From Chitinophaga pinensis (lineage in GTDB: Bacteria; Bacteroidota; Bacteroidia; Chitinophagales; Chitinophagaceae): a DNA stretch of 64,000 bases. The notes below the pieces were generated by a model. It saw only the letters and a program-made list of their open reading frames with translations, did not search any database and was not told the DNA's origin. Below are positions 50,921 through 60,304 of the stretch, one piece after another (position 1 is the stretch's first letter; each line of letters begins with the position of its first letter). A program made the position numbers and the translations under genes. The DNA is taken from contig LR632930.1 in assembly GCA_902167325.1 (NCBI GenBank), positions 4,960,001 through 5,024,000 of the forward strand, read 5' to 3'.

Positions 50921-53598
50921 TAAACCAGTTGAATTTGTAATGTTTCTCCCTCCTTCAGTTGTAAAGGTTGGGTAAAGTGAAGGGTTACTTCCTGTCCGCT
51001 GCGCTCCAGTGTGGCCGGCACTTTCTTTCCTCCCACTGATGCCGTTACTGCTTTACCTGCGGCAACCAGCTTCAGGGTGCGAAGTTGTAAAGCACCATAA
51101 GCCATGGCAATACTGCAACGTGTACCACTAATGGCAGACTGCTGGCTGTAAGTGCCCCAGCCTTCCGCCGCGGTAAACGGCGCACGGAACTGCTGACTCT
51201 TCCAGGCCGGTGCGAAGCGCAGGTATCCCTTCGGCCCATGATACTCGAAACCGCAGGCGGTAATGAACGTACCGTAGCTGGCCATGGCACGGGCGTAATG
51301 ATCGCTGCACTCAATCTCATTGAACGGATTGCGTTTGGCGGCATGGTATCTGTCGTGGATGGCGCGGGTCAGCACAAGGGCTTCATCCGTCATCCCCTCC
51401 GCCATCATATGACTGGCCACCTGGTGCTCGAAGCCCGACATGCATTCATGAAAATACCCCAGCTGCCAGGTTACATTTTCCCCGAAAGGTTTCTGCTCAT
51501 TGTGCGGGTTGGTATTCATGATCATACCGCCTTCTCCTTCCAGCGCATAAGGCCGGCCGCCAATGTGCGTTTTGATGTAGGGACCTACATCCATGGTGAA
51601 GTTGTATTTCCAGAGCGATTTCAGTGCGGACAGCGTTTGCTGTTTATCCCACAACCGGCCCAGGCCTACCTGGAACGCCCAGCTCTGGCCATACACCTGA
51701 TCAATGTGGCAGGTGTTGTAAGAGCCAAGCTTCTGACGGCCCTGCACGGCATCGGGCCGGTGAATGAAGTATTCTCCGTTGAACAGGTGCTTCGACATAT
51801 TGGCGCAGCCCTTCTCCACATAATCATGGCAGCGGCTGGCGAAGGCCGTATCATTTACTTCTTCGGCCATGAACTGCGCGGCTCGGGCCGCAGCGATGCA
51901 TAGCCCTACGATCCAGGCGATCTCTCCTTCCCATACCGCGTCGAGGGTATTTTCCATCGGCGTGTCGGTCATACCATCACCGTTCTTATCCTGCGCCAGC
52001 ATGAAGGCGACCGCTTTCTTTATCTGCACCCAGTTCTGGCGGAGGAAGCTGTCGTTTTTACTCATCTGGTGCTCGCGGTAGATGCGGAGGATGGTACCGG
52101 CTTGTCCGTCTATAGCCGGACGGCCTTCATATTCCGCGCGGAATATAATACCGCCATCTTCCTGCATGGCATTGCCGAGGTCGGTGCGCTGGCGGGTATC
52201 GCTTTCCAGTGAGGGGAAGATGCGGCCCATGGCCTGAGCGTATTGCCATACGTGTGTGCAGGTGCCTTCGCAGGCGTTCACGCCCTCCCAGCCCCAGAAG
52301 CGGCCATCCGCAAAGCGGTAAGTGTTGGCGGTGGCAATGGTACCAATGTTGAGCAGCGTGCGTTCCAGCAGCCAGTGCGGCAGCGTAGAGTCGTAGTAGG
52401 TTTTATGCCAGCGGAGGGTTTGGCCCCAGAGGTCTTTGAATTTGGGTGCGAGGTAATCGGCCACGGCGCCCGCGTCTGCATAAATGCTGGCATAGCGGTA
52501 TCCCTTTGCGGCATCTTTGAGCCGCGAGGTTTTCTTCAGCGGATGGTTGAAGTGCCAGCTCAGTACAAACTGCGCCTGCAGGGTACCACCGGGTGCCAGT
52601 GTTTTTGACGGGCCAGCAATGGAGGCTACCAGCTTTTCATCGGCCGCAGCTGCCGCATTGCCGGATTGCGCCGTAAAGAACGCAGCCTTTACCGGCCATG
52701 GATTAGCGCCTGCATTGGCAATAGCCCCATCCCCCACATAAGTGATGCAGGTGGTGCCATCATCCGGACGGTCGGCCGCGCCGTTGGCTTTGAAGCCAGA
52801 CAGTACACGCGTGTATCCGTTGCCTTTATGTACAGTATTCTGTTTCTCTCCTTCTCCTTTCTTAGCCGTGATCTTCCTCGCACCGTTTTCCAGCCATCCA
52901 GCCACGGCCGCGCGAACGGGCTGCGCGGAGGTGTTCTTAATGCTGATATCGAAGATGGTGGCGGGAAGGCCGCTGTTATCCGCATCCAGCGGGATGAAGA
53001 TGCCCCCTGCACGGAGGGATACTTCCAGCGGAAAGCGGCGGTGTTTGTAACGAACGGTAGCAACAGGGTATGCAGCTTCGAAGCTCACTTCTTCCCAATC
53101 TTCCTCCCGCAATTCGGAAATGAAGGTTTTACCACCCACCTCAGCCATCACGGCAAAGCCCTGATCGAGCACACGCTTGTTAGCTGCAACGGCGGGTTCC
53201 ACATAACTGGCGCCATCACGGTTACGTACCTGCCGTTCCGCCACACCATCGTTCCAGAGTACGGTTTTGGGATCTATGCCCTCGCGCTCATCGTTGTAGA
53301 TGCTCCAGAGCCAGAGGCGGCCGTCGCCGCCGAGGTACACGGTACCGGTATGTAATCCGCCCGCCGGCATGCCGATGTAGCGTAGTTCGTTTTTGGTTTT
53401 CGTGTAAACGGTAGGCTTTCCGCGTTCGTAGAGCGAGCGTACCCATGCGGCATCCAGTCCCTTGTTTTCCGGGATGTTGTGTACCGGCAGTAATACACCG
53501 GAATATGCTTCCCGGGGCTGTGCCAGGGCTTCCAGGCGGAAGGCGAATAGTCCCGCGGCAGCAAGCCCGGCCTGGCGAATAAAATTCCTTCTTTCCAT
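50920..53598 (-). CDS. GH116 family glucosidase (GBA2/DUF608 type), Tat-exported
   Basis: An 892-residue enzyme with a twin-arginine signal (ERRNFIRQAGLAAAGLFAF). The N-terminal beta-sandwich (GMPAGGLHTGTVYLGGDGRL) and C-terminal (alpha/alpha)6 barrel are those of GH116. The barrel has CEGTCTHVWQYAQAMGRIFP (443-462), AIDGQAGTILRIYREHQ and NTLDAVWEGEIAW (550-562), with Asp553 the likely acid/base and Glu438 or Glu444 near the nucleophile position. Family members act on beta-glucosides, beta-xylosides or glucosylceramide. Tat export suggests folding in the cytoplasm before reaching the periplasm. The gene follows the DUF1735/DUF4361-like lipoprotein by 18 bases in the SusC-led operon. Confidence 0.87.
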   Translation of the reverse strand: MERRNFIRQAGLAAAGLFAFRLEALAQPREAYSGVLLPVHNIPENKGLDAAWVRSLYERGKPTVYTKTKNELRYIGMPAGGLHTGTVYLGGDGRLWLWSIYNDEREGIDPKTVLWNDGVAERQVRNRDGASYVEPAVAANKRVLDQGFAVMAEVGGKTFISELREEDWEEVSFEAAYPVATVRYKHRRFPLEVSLRAGGIFIPLDADNSGLPATIFDISIKNTSAQPVRAAVAGWLENGARKITAKKGEGEKQNTVHKGNGYTRVLSGFKANGAADRPDDGTTCITYVGDGAIANAGANPWPVKAAFFTAQSGNAAAAADEKLVASIAGPSKTLAPGGTLQAQFVLSWHFNHPLKKTSRLKDAAKGYRYASIYADAGAVADYLAPKFKDLWGQTLRWHKTYYDSTLPHWLLERTLLNIGTIATANTYRFADGRFWGWEGVNACEGTCTHVWQYAQAMGRIFPSLESDTRQRTDLGNAMQEDGGIIFRAEYEGRPAIDGQAGTILRIYREHQMSKNDSFLRQNWVQIKKAVAFMLAQDKNGDGMTDTPMENTLDAVWEGEIAWIVGLCIAAARAAQFMAEEVNDTAFASRCHDYVEKGCANMSKHLFNGEYFIHRPDAVQGRQKLGSYNTCHIDQVYGQSWAFQVGLGRLWDKQQTLSALKSLWKYNFTMDVGPYIKTHIGGRPYALEGEGGMIMNTNPHNEQKPFGENVTWQLGYFHECMSGFEHQVASHMMAEGMTDEALVLTRAIHDRYHAAKRNPFNEIECSDHYARAMASYGTFITACGFEYHGPKGYLRFAPAWKSQQFRAPFTAAEGWGTYSQQSAISGTRCSIAMAYGALQLRTLKLVAAGKAVTASVGGKKVPATLERSGQEVTLHFTQPLQLKEGETLQIQLV

Positions 53599-53616
53599 AG
53601 TCTTTTATTGGTTGGG

Positions 53617-54780
53617 CTACAATGGCAGCCAGTATTTGAATCCTTTACTCCTCACCTGTTCCCAGCTCTGCGGCTCAAGATACTGCGCAGTGCGTACCGG
53701 ATCAAGCGCCAGATCGGCGCTTTCAAAAGTAAGCACATCCGTGTAATCCTGCCCTATTACATTTTTATATCTGAGCGTGAGTGTTTTTAAACGGGGATCG
53801 TAGAAATTCTCTTCGCTGGCCACCTGTGTGGTGGAATATTGAAATGTGTAATAAGGGAAATCGGTATTTCCCGGAAGAATGGGTTCCATCCGGTATACGC
53901 CGAAGTTGCGGTCGATGAGGCTCAGCTTGTTATACATCCATCCGGCACCGTGGAATCCGAATACCTCGAAGCTCCATGCACTCGATCCCCAGATCATGTA
54001 CTTATCGTTCAGCAAAGGATCGTCGGTAATGCTCATCGGGGTGATGTATTTGTACCTGCGTGGTCTGCCGTCAGGACTATTCTCACCCGGGTTGCCCATG
54101 AGCTGAACGGAGCGGTACCTGCCCGTGGGGATCTTCGGGATCGGGAGGCCCGACCAGTTCACGGTTTTGTCTTTATTCACCAGCAGGCCTGCTATCATAA
54201 ACCCGGTGTACTGGCGGCTGAGGGGCACGTTTTCCGCACGTACGATCTTCAGGGGGAAGGCGTAGTTTTCATATTGCGCCATTTTATCCCTTTCCACCGG
54301 CACGGTAAAGATCAGGGAAGATGATGAAGCGCCTTTGGGGATATCCACCACAAACCCTTCCTCTTTATCATCCCATGGAATGTTGGAGGTATAAGCAGTA
54401 GCGGCGGGGATGGCTTTATTGGTGTTTTTCAGGATATTGAAATCTTCCAGCGTTTCATGATCGAAGCCCACTACCAGCCGGATGTTCTGCGCTGCAGGCA
54501 GCGATCCGCCGATACCCACTTTAAACTTGATTTCCGCCATGAACGTTTTGTTGTCGATGATGGTATCGGAATCGTACTGTTCGTTGAGGTATTTGAGGGT
54601 GTCTACGAAAGTATGCACCTGTACATCGGCGATCTCCCTTTCCGTGGCGGAAGTGGATTCTGCGGAGATGATGTAGGCTTCCTGCTTGAAGAACTCTTTG
54701 TTCTCGTAGTCCGGCTTTCCGCAGCTGTACAGTGCGGCGGCAGCGATCAGGAGGATATATAAGTTGTGAATGCGTTTCAT
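53617..54780 (-). CDS. DUF1735/DUF4361-like surface lipoprotein
   Basis: Starting at ATG 54780 (MKRIHNLYILLIAAAALYSC) the protein is a lipoprotein of 387 residues. The N-terminal half has the DUF1735 beta-sandwich character (FMAEIKFKVGIGGSLPAAQN, IRLVVGFDHETLEDFN, IFTVPVERDKMAQYENYAFP). The C-terminal half is DUF4361-like and Trp-rich (RYRSVQLMGNPGENS, YMIWGSSAWSFEVFGFHGAG). Such proteins accompany SusC/SusD pairs in Bacteroidota and are thought to bind glycans on the cell surface. It sits directly after SusD, before the GH116 gene. Confidence 0.75.
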   Translation of the reverse strand: MKRIHNLYILLIAAAALYSCGKPDYENKEFFKQEAYIISAESTSATEREIADVQVHTFVDTLKYLNEQYDSDTIIDNKTFMAEIKFKVGIGGSLPAAQNIRLVVGFDHETLEDFNILKNTNKAIPAATAYTSNIPWDDKEEGFVVDIPKGASSSSLIFTVPVERDKMAQYENYAFPLKIVRAENVPLSRQYTGFMIAGLLVNKDKTVNWSGLPIPKIPTGRYRSVQLMGNPGENSPDGRPRRYKYITPMSITDDPLLNDKYMIWGSSAWSFEVFGFHGAGWMYNKLSLIDRNFGVYRMEPILPGNTDFPYYTFQYSTTQVASEENFYDPRLKTLTLRYKNVIGQDYTDVLTFESADLALDPVRTAQYLEPQSWEQVRSKGFKYWLPL

Positions 54781-54800
54781 GATTGTGGATTTTAATTGTT

Positions 54801-56750
54801 CTACCATCCGGGATTCTGCGTCATGGTGCCCCAGTGATTGGCTACTTCCTGAAAAGGTATGGGAAGGAAGTAGTTTTTGGGCCGGAAGATGTAACCGTCT
54901 ATCACCGCGCGGTCGTAAAAGCTGCCATCTGTTGCCAGATAGTTACATCCGTATACCAGTCCGCCCATTCCAAGGCTGTTGCCCCGGTTGTCGCGGGCCG
55001 ATTTGCCGGCATCTTTCCAGCGGCGGGAATCAAAATACCGTTTCCCTTCAAAAGCAAACTCCACATGTCTTTCCTGCTTGATGCGGTCGCGCGTGATTTC
55101 CTTGCTGGCTGCGGCATAACCCGGCAGGCCGGCGCGGAAGCGCACGAGGTTAAGATATTTCAGCACATCGGCATTGGCCGGGTCAAATTCATTGAGGGCT
55201 TCTGCGTAAGCGAGATAGATCTCCGCGAGGCGCAGTACGTGGTACGGCTTATCGCTGCTGCCATAGGCGCTCACATCATCTTCCGCCACCCATTTCACGA
55301 TGGGGTACCCGGAGCGGGTGGAAGGCCTGTCTGACTGCAGGAAGCCGTCGAGTGCATTGGCTTTGTAATCGGCATAATAAAGTGTACCGTTATTCTGCAG
55401 GTAGCCTCTGCCAATGAAACCCATGGTAGCATAAAACCTTGCTTCGCGGTTCAGTACGCGGTTGGGCACTTTCGCATTTACGTTAGACAGTTTAAACCCG
55501 GTGATGATGGGTGTATGCACCTCTTTGCCATTGCCGCTGATGTAGAAGGCATCTCCATTATCCGAGATCCCGATATCGTTATATAACGCTCTGTCTTCCT
55601 CATCAATGGTGCGGCCGTTGTTCATGAAGAATGCATCTGCCAGCTTCTGGGTGCCGCTCACCATGGCGGTCATTATAGCCCCTTCCCCGTTGTTGTAGTT
55701 ACGGGGGAAGCCCAGTACCGAGAGGTTAGCCCGTTGGTTTCCCAAATTCACCATCCAGATGGCTTCCTTGTTCCAGTACGATTTACCGCCGCTGAACAGG
55801 CCTTTGAAAGAACGGTAAGGATCGATCCCGGCAGGACCGTTTGGCCACGCTACATCGTTACCGGGGAAGTTACCCAGTGGTACGGTCACATAACCGGAAT
55901 TGGCCGGAACCGTGTACAGTTCGAACTTACCGAGGTCTATGACCGCTTTGGCCGCTTCTGCTGCTTTGCGCCATTTATCCGGGTCGGCCGTTGTACTGAA
56001 GTAGTTGCGCCCTTTCGAATCTTTGAACCCGTTGTAATCAGAGTTGCCATTCACGAGCGGGCTGGCATCCCACAGCAACACGGTGGCTTTCAGGGCCATG
56101 GCCGCTTCTTTGGAAGGGCGCCCGGCTTCTGCGGCAAGGATGTGCTCGTTCTCCGGAAGGGTGGCGATGCATTTATCCAGTTCGGAGATAATGAAATTCA
56201 CGCATTCCTCTTCCGTGTTACGGTTGGTAGGTAATGCTGCGGTATTGGAATAGTCGATGGTTTTGTCGACGATGGGGAAAGGCCCGTACAGCTGCAGCAT
56301 CTGGCTGTAGTAATAGGCACGAAGGAAGCGGGCATCGGCGGCATAGCCTTCTACTTCGCCGGGTACCAGCAGCTTATCGTTCGCCTTCTTATAGTTTTCA
56401 AGGAAAAGGTTGCAGGTGCGCACCGCACGGTAATAATGGCTCCAGAAATTGTACAGCACATCATCTGCATTGAATTTCCCCTGAGCAAAAGTCAGGTTCC
56501 TGTAATTATCACGCCCGGCGTGCCCTTCGTCGTAGTTCGTATTGAAAGGCCAGGTGTTCACCATATCCGTATAGTTCGGGATATGACCATAACAGGCAGC
56601 CCATGCTTTACGGATATCTATGCGCTGCGTCCAGATATCATTGAGATTATTCACCTCATGCAGGTACTCGTCGGCCTCCAGGTATTTACAGCTGATGGTT
56701 TGCATCGAGAGCAGCACGATGGCTGATATTTTCAGTATGCTTTTTTTCAT
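54801..56750 (-). CDS. SusD/RagB lipoprotein (GH116 locus)
   Basis: The start at ATG 56750 (or 56756) gives about 649 residues. The lipobox is LLSMQTISC. CKYLEADEYLHEVNNLNDIW is the N-terminal motif, followed by a long TPR-like body (YAADARFLRAYYYSQMLQLY) and the C-terminal RagB signature FEGKRYFDSRRWKDAG, ending in NPGW. It is among the longer SusD-like proteins. It is encoded 9 bases after SusC and 20 before the DUF1735/DUF4361-like lipoprotein gene, so these three form the surface capture complex of the locus. The ligand is unknown, presumably a beta-linked glycoside if the GH116 enzyme acts on it. Confidence 0.92.
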   Translation of the reverse strand: MKKSILKISAIVLLSMQTISCKYLEADEYLHEVNNLNDIWTQRIDIRKAWAACYGHIPNYTDMVNTWPFNTNYDEGHAGRDNYRNLTFAQGKFNADDVLYNFWSHYYRAVRTCNLFLENYKKANDKLLVPGEVEGYAADARFLRAYYYSQMLQLYGPFPIVDKTIDYSNTAALPTNRNTEEECVNFIISELDKCIATLPENEHILAAEAGRPSKEAAMALKATVLLWDASPLVNGNSDYNGFKDSKGRNYFSTTADPDKWRKAAEAAKAVIDLGKFELYTVPANSGYVTVPLGNFPGNDVAWPNGPAGIDPYRSFKGLFSGGKSYWNKEAIWMVNLGNQRANLSVLGFPRNYNNGEGAIMTAMVSGTQKLADAFFMNNGRTIDEEDRALYNDIGISDNGDAFYISGNGKEVHTPIITGFKLSNVNAKVPNRVLNREARFYATMGFIGRGYLQNNGTLYYADYKANALDGFLQSDRPSTRSGYPIVKWVAEDDVSAYGSSDKPYHVLRLAEIYLAYAEALNEFDPANADVLKYLNLVRFRAGLPGYAAASKEITRDRIKQERHVEFAFEGKRYFDSRRWKDAGKSARDNRGNSLGMGGLVYGCNYLATDGSFYDRAVIDGYIFRPKNYFLPIPFQEVANHWGTMTQNPGW

Positions 56751-56759
56751 ACACATTTT

Positions 56760-59700
56760 TTAAAGATCAAATCCAATTTCAAGTCCCAGTGAAATCGTTC
56801 TTTTCAGCGGATATGCAAACGAGGATGTCTGCTCCGGGTTCCAGTCCTTAAAGCGCGAGAAGGTTACCACATTGTCTACACGGCCGTAGTAGTAAATGCT
56901 TTTGAAAGGCGACTTACTGGTACGGGGCGTCCAGTTGTAACCCAATTCCGCATCCGCTATCCGGATGTAGGAGGCTTCCCGCAGCCAGAAGGTGGAAGAC
57001 TGCGCATTGTTCTGATTTTCGGTACCGAAACCGAGGCGCGGGTAAGTAGCATCTAAATTCTCAGTGGCAGTGTTGCCCGAATAGGAAGCAGGTGTATACC
57101 GGTTCCTGACAGCGGCCATATAAACAGCGCCGTTCTCATTGCCACCGGCGTTATAGGGGTTAAACGGTATCCTGCCGCCGTTGATGGTGCGGTACATGTT
57201 GAATTTGCCGATAGCCCGTGTGGCGAAGGTCCATTTTTTGTAGCGCAGGTCGAGGGCTAAGGAGTAGCTCCATTTGGGATAAATATTGCCGGTCCAGATT
57301 CTGTCGTTCGGAGTGATCACCCCATCTCCATCAATATCTTTATACTTGATATCGCCGGGCATCACCTTGTTCCAGGTTTGCACCGGGCTGTTATCTATAT
57401 CTTTCTGATCCCTGAAAAGCCCCAGGGCGATGTAGTTCAGCGAACGGCCATAGTCCAGCCCGATACCGCTCTGGTAAGCTACTTTAGGATCGAGCTGACC
57501 GTTTTCCAGGATGGTGTTCCGGTTGTAACTGATGATACCTTTGATGTAGCTGATCTTGAAATTACCGAAGGATTTGGCGTAGGTAATGTCTATATCCACC
57601 CCTTCCGATTTGGTTTTGCCGAGGTTGGCGCGGGGTATTGCAGGCAGGCCAAGGGTGGCAGGCAGCCTGTTGAGTTCGATGAGCTGATCGTTGTTCACAT
57701 ATCGGTAAGCATCCACGATGATCTTCACGGCTCTGAAAAGCCCGATCTCTGCGCCGAGGTTCAGCTTCTGGTTGCGCTCCCAGGTAAGGTTCAGCTGCTC
57801 CAGCCGCTGTTCGCCCACACCGGGGATGAAGATACCGCTGCCCGCCGCACGGCCAAAACCAAACAGATAGCCGCCCACAGGGCCGGAAGTAGCCATATAC
57901 CCGAAACGGGAGGCATTACCTGATGAACCTACAGAGCCATAGGATACACGGAACTTCAGGAAATCCACCACATCTTCGATACCGGTCCAGAATTTCTCTG
58001 ACGATGGTACCCAGCCGAAGCCGATGGAGGGGAACGACGACCAGCGTTTGTCTGGCGTAAACATCTGCGAGCCGGAAGCACCGAAGTTAATATCGGTAAA
58101 ATACCGGTCGTCCCAGCCCAGCGTCATTCTACCGGCAACGGATTGCTCTCTGGCCGGCAGTGCATTGATGAGCAGGGTGGCGCCTGAACCGCCGGGCGCA
58201 TCCGTCAGAAACTCCCGCTGTTTGTAGAGCATAAGCCCGGTAACAGACAGCTTATCGAAAAAAGTGCGTGCATAGTTGAGGCTTCCCTGCAGTTCTATCA
58301 CGCGGTTACCGGTAGGCGATTCGTAAACGAACGACATCTTATCGTCGATATCCGGCGTTTTATTGATAGTCACCAGGTTACCCTGCTCATCGCGGCCGGA
58401 ACCCATGTAGCTGTTGGCGAAGTCAGGCGCATGGCGCTGGTAGTTTTTCTGATACTTATGCGCGTAGAAATTGCTTTTGGTGAAAGAAGCGATCCCGTTC
58501 AGGAAAAGCCCTTCCGTAATAAAATCAAGCTTCTGGGTGATGTTGAGGTTGGTAGACATGTAATTCGCATAGCGCTTCACGAACCCTGTTTTGTTCAGTA
58601 ACGAATAAGGGTTGAGCATGCCGGCAGGCTCTTCCGGAGCGGTGCCGTTAGAGTATTCGGCGGGGTACAGTGTGGGGTTAATCATGTTCATAATCTCCAG
58701 CAGGAAACCAGCACCCTGCCCCGGCTCGGTGGTGGTATTATACCGACCGTCGAACCCCAGGCCCAGTGAAGTGGTGGGCGTAAGATCCGCCTTCAGGTTG
58801 GAGCGGAAATTGAACTGGTTGTAGTTGGCATTATTATCCTTCTTGGTGTTGAACATGCCTTTCTCATTGTAAAAGCCGCCCGACATATAATAGCTTACCG
58901 CATTGCCGCCGCCGCTGATGTTGAAGTTGGCGCGGTTAGAGGCGTTGTTCTGTTTCACCATGGTCTTATACCAGTCTACATTCGGATAAAAATCCATATC
59001 GCTGTCGGCGAACTTCGCAATGTCAGCTTCTGTATACATGGGCCGCTTACCCCTCACCGCCATGGCTTCGTTGCGCATCTGCGCATAGGTAGGCGCATCT
59101 ACCCAGTCGGGTTTATAAGTAGCGTTATTGATGGAGGAAGAGGCTGACAGGCGGATGGTTGGCCGGGAAGCCACTTTACCCGTTTTGGTGGTGATCACGA
59201 TGATGCCGTTTGCACCTTCCAGTCCGTATACCGCCGTAGCCGAAGCATCTTTGAGGATGGAAAAGGTCGCGATGTCGTTAGGGTCCACGTCATCGATGTT
59301 CCTCCGTAAACCATCGATCAGTACCAATGGTGCCGAGTTCCCCGTTACGGAATTGATGCCGCGGATGATGAAGGAAGCACCATCCTGCCCGGGCTGGCCG
59401 GACTGCTGCACGAAGGTGACACCTGCTACCCTGCCGGCGAGCTGGGTGGTAAGGGAGCGCGTAGGGCCTTTCAGTTCGGAAGGGTTCACGGTGGTGATGG
59501 CGCCTACCACGCTTACTTTCTTTTGCTTGCCCGTACCGGTCACCACCACTTCGTTCTGCGTCACACTTTCCGATTCCATGATTACGGGGTATTTGCGGAG
59601 ACTGTTAGCCGGAATGGTTTTCACCTCTATCTCCGTGGTTTTATACCCTACGGAAGAAAGCACCAGTGTAGAATGGCGGGGGATGTTGCTGATGATGAAA

Positions 59701-60161
59701 TAACCGTTCTTGTCGGATACAGTACCTACCAGTGGATTGGCCTTCAGGTAAATGCTCACGGAATGAATGGGCTGATTTTGCAGATTGGTGATGGTGCCGG
59801 CAATGGTTACATTGGCACCTACACTGTCTTTTACGGCCAGTTGTGCTGACCTTGGTGTCTGGAGGGTAACGAGTTTGTTGGCATTTACGCGGAAGGAAAT
59901 GTCCGTGGGTTTCAGCACGGCGTCTAAAACGGTAGTGATTTCGCCTTTCCCGTTGTAATTGCCCGCGATCCTGTCGAATGCCGGATCTTCGGTATAGAGA
60001 AAGCGGTAGGCGGATGTTTGCTCAACGTATTCGAGCACCTGCCTGACCGTCTTCTTCCCGCCGGGAATGCCTACCTGCTGCGCATACGCGCCCTGAAGAG
60101 GGCTTAGGCATAGTATGACAATCATATACAGCAGAAGTTTGCAGCATTTTTTCAAAGTCAT
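56760..60161 (-). CDS. STN-containing SusC/RagA TonB-dependent transporter (GH116 locus)
   Basis: Starting at ATG 60161 (MTLKKCCKLLLYM) the protein has 1133 residues. After the signal peptide comes an STN domain (GKKTVRQVLEYVEQTSAYRF, LYTED). A CarboxypepD_reg-like domain follows (TNLQNQPIHSVSIYLKANPL), then the TonB-box region (EVVVTGTGKQKK), the plug (LVLIDGLRRNIDDVDPNDIA, VYGLEGANGIIVITTKTG) and a barrel ending in FDL. The STN implies regulation through the FecR/sigma pair at 60.3-62.0 kb. It imports the glycan bound by SusD. Confidence 0.93.
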   Translation of the reverse strand: MTLKKCCKLLLYMIVILCLSPLQGAYAQQVGIPGGKKTVRQVLEYVEQTSAYRFLYTEDPAFDRIAGNYNGKGEITTVLDAVLKPTDISFRVNANKLVTLQTPRSAQLAVKDSVGANVTIAGTITNLQNQPIHSVSIYLKANPLVGTVSDKNGYFIISNIPRHSTLVLSSVGYKTTEIEVKTIPANSLRKYPVIMESESVTQNEVVVTGTGKQKKVSVVGAITTVNPSELKGPTRSLTTQLAGRVAGVTFVQQSGQPGQDGASFIIRGINSVTGNSAPLVLIDGLRRNIDDVDPNDIATFSILKDASATAVYGLEGANGIIVITTKTGKVASRPTIRLSASSSINNATYKPDWVDAPTYAQMRNEAMAVRGKRPMYTEADIAKFADSDMDFYPNVDWYKTMVKQNNASNRANFNISGGGNAVSYYMSGGFYNEKGMFNTKKDNNANYNQFNFRSNLKADLTPTTSLGLGFDGRYNTTTEPGQGAGFLLEIMNMINPTLYPAEYSNGTAPEEPAGMLNPYSLLNKTGFVKRYANYMSTNLNITQKLDFITEGLFLNGIASFTKSNFYAHKYQKNYQRHAPDFANSYMGSGRDEQGNLVTINKTPDIDDKMSFVYESPTGNRVIELQGSLNYARTFFDKLSVTGLMLYKQREFLTDAPGGSGATLLINALPAREQSVAGRMTLGWDDRYFTDINFGASGSQMFTPDKRWSSFPSIGFGWVPSSEKFWTGIEDVVDFLKFRVSYGSVGSSGNASRFGYMATSGPVGGYLFGFGRAAGSGIFIPGVGEQRLEQLNLTWERNQKLNLGAEIGLFRAVKIIVDAYRYVNNDQLIELNRLPATLGLPAIPRANLGKTKSEGVDIDITYAKSFGNFKISYIKGIISYNRNTILENGQLDPKVAYQSGIGLDYGRSLNYIALGLFRDQKDIDNSPVQTWNKVMPGDIKYKDIDGDGVITPNDRIWTGNIYPKWSYSLALDLRYKKWTFATRAIGKFNMYRTINGGRIPFNPYNAGGNENGAVYMAAVRNRYTPASYSGNTATENLDATYPRLGFGTENQNNAQSSTFWLREASYIRIADAELGYNWTPRTSKSPFKSIYYYGRVDNVVTFSRFKDWNPEQTSSFAYPLKRTISLGLEIGFDL

Positions 60162-60304
60162 GTCAATTTTGGTTTTTAAAATGATCATATTAGGCAACAG
60201 ACGATACCTGCGGCATTGCGTAGCCGCATCATCTCATGTGTGTAAAGCTGTGTTGATATTATTATCCGTCTCGCCGGGACGTGGAATACCTCCTCTGCAG
60301 GTAT

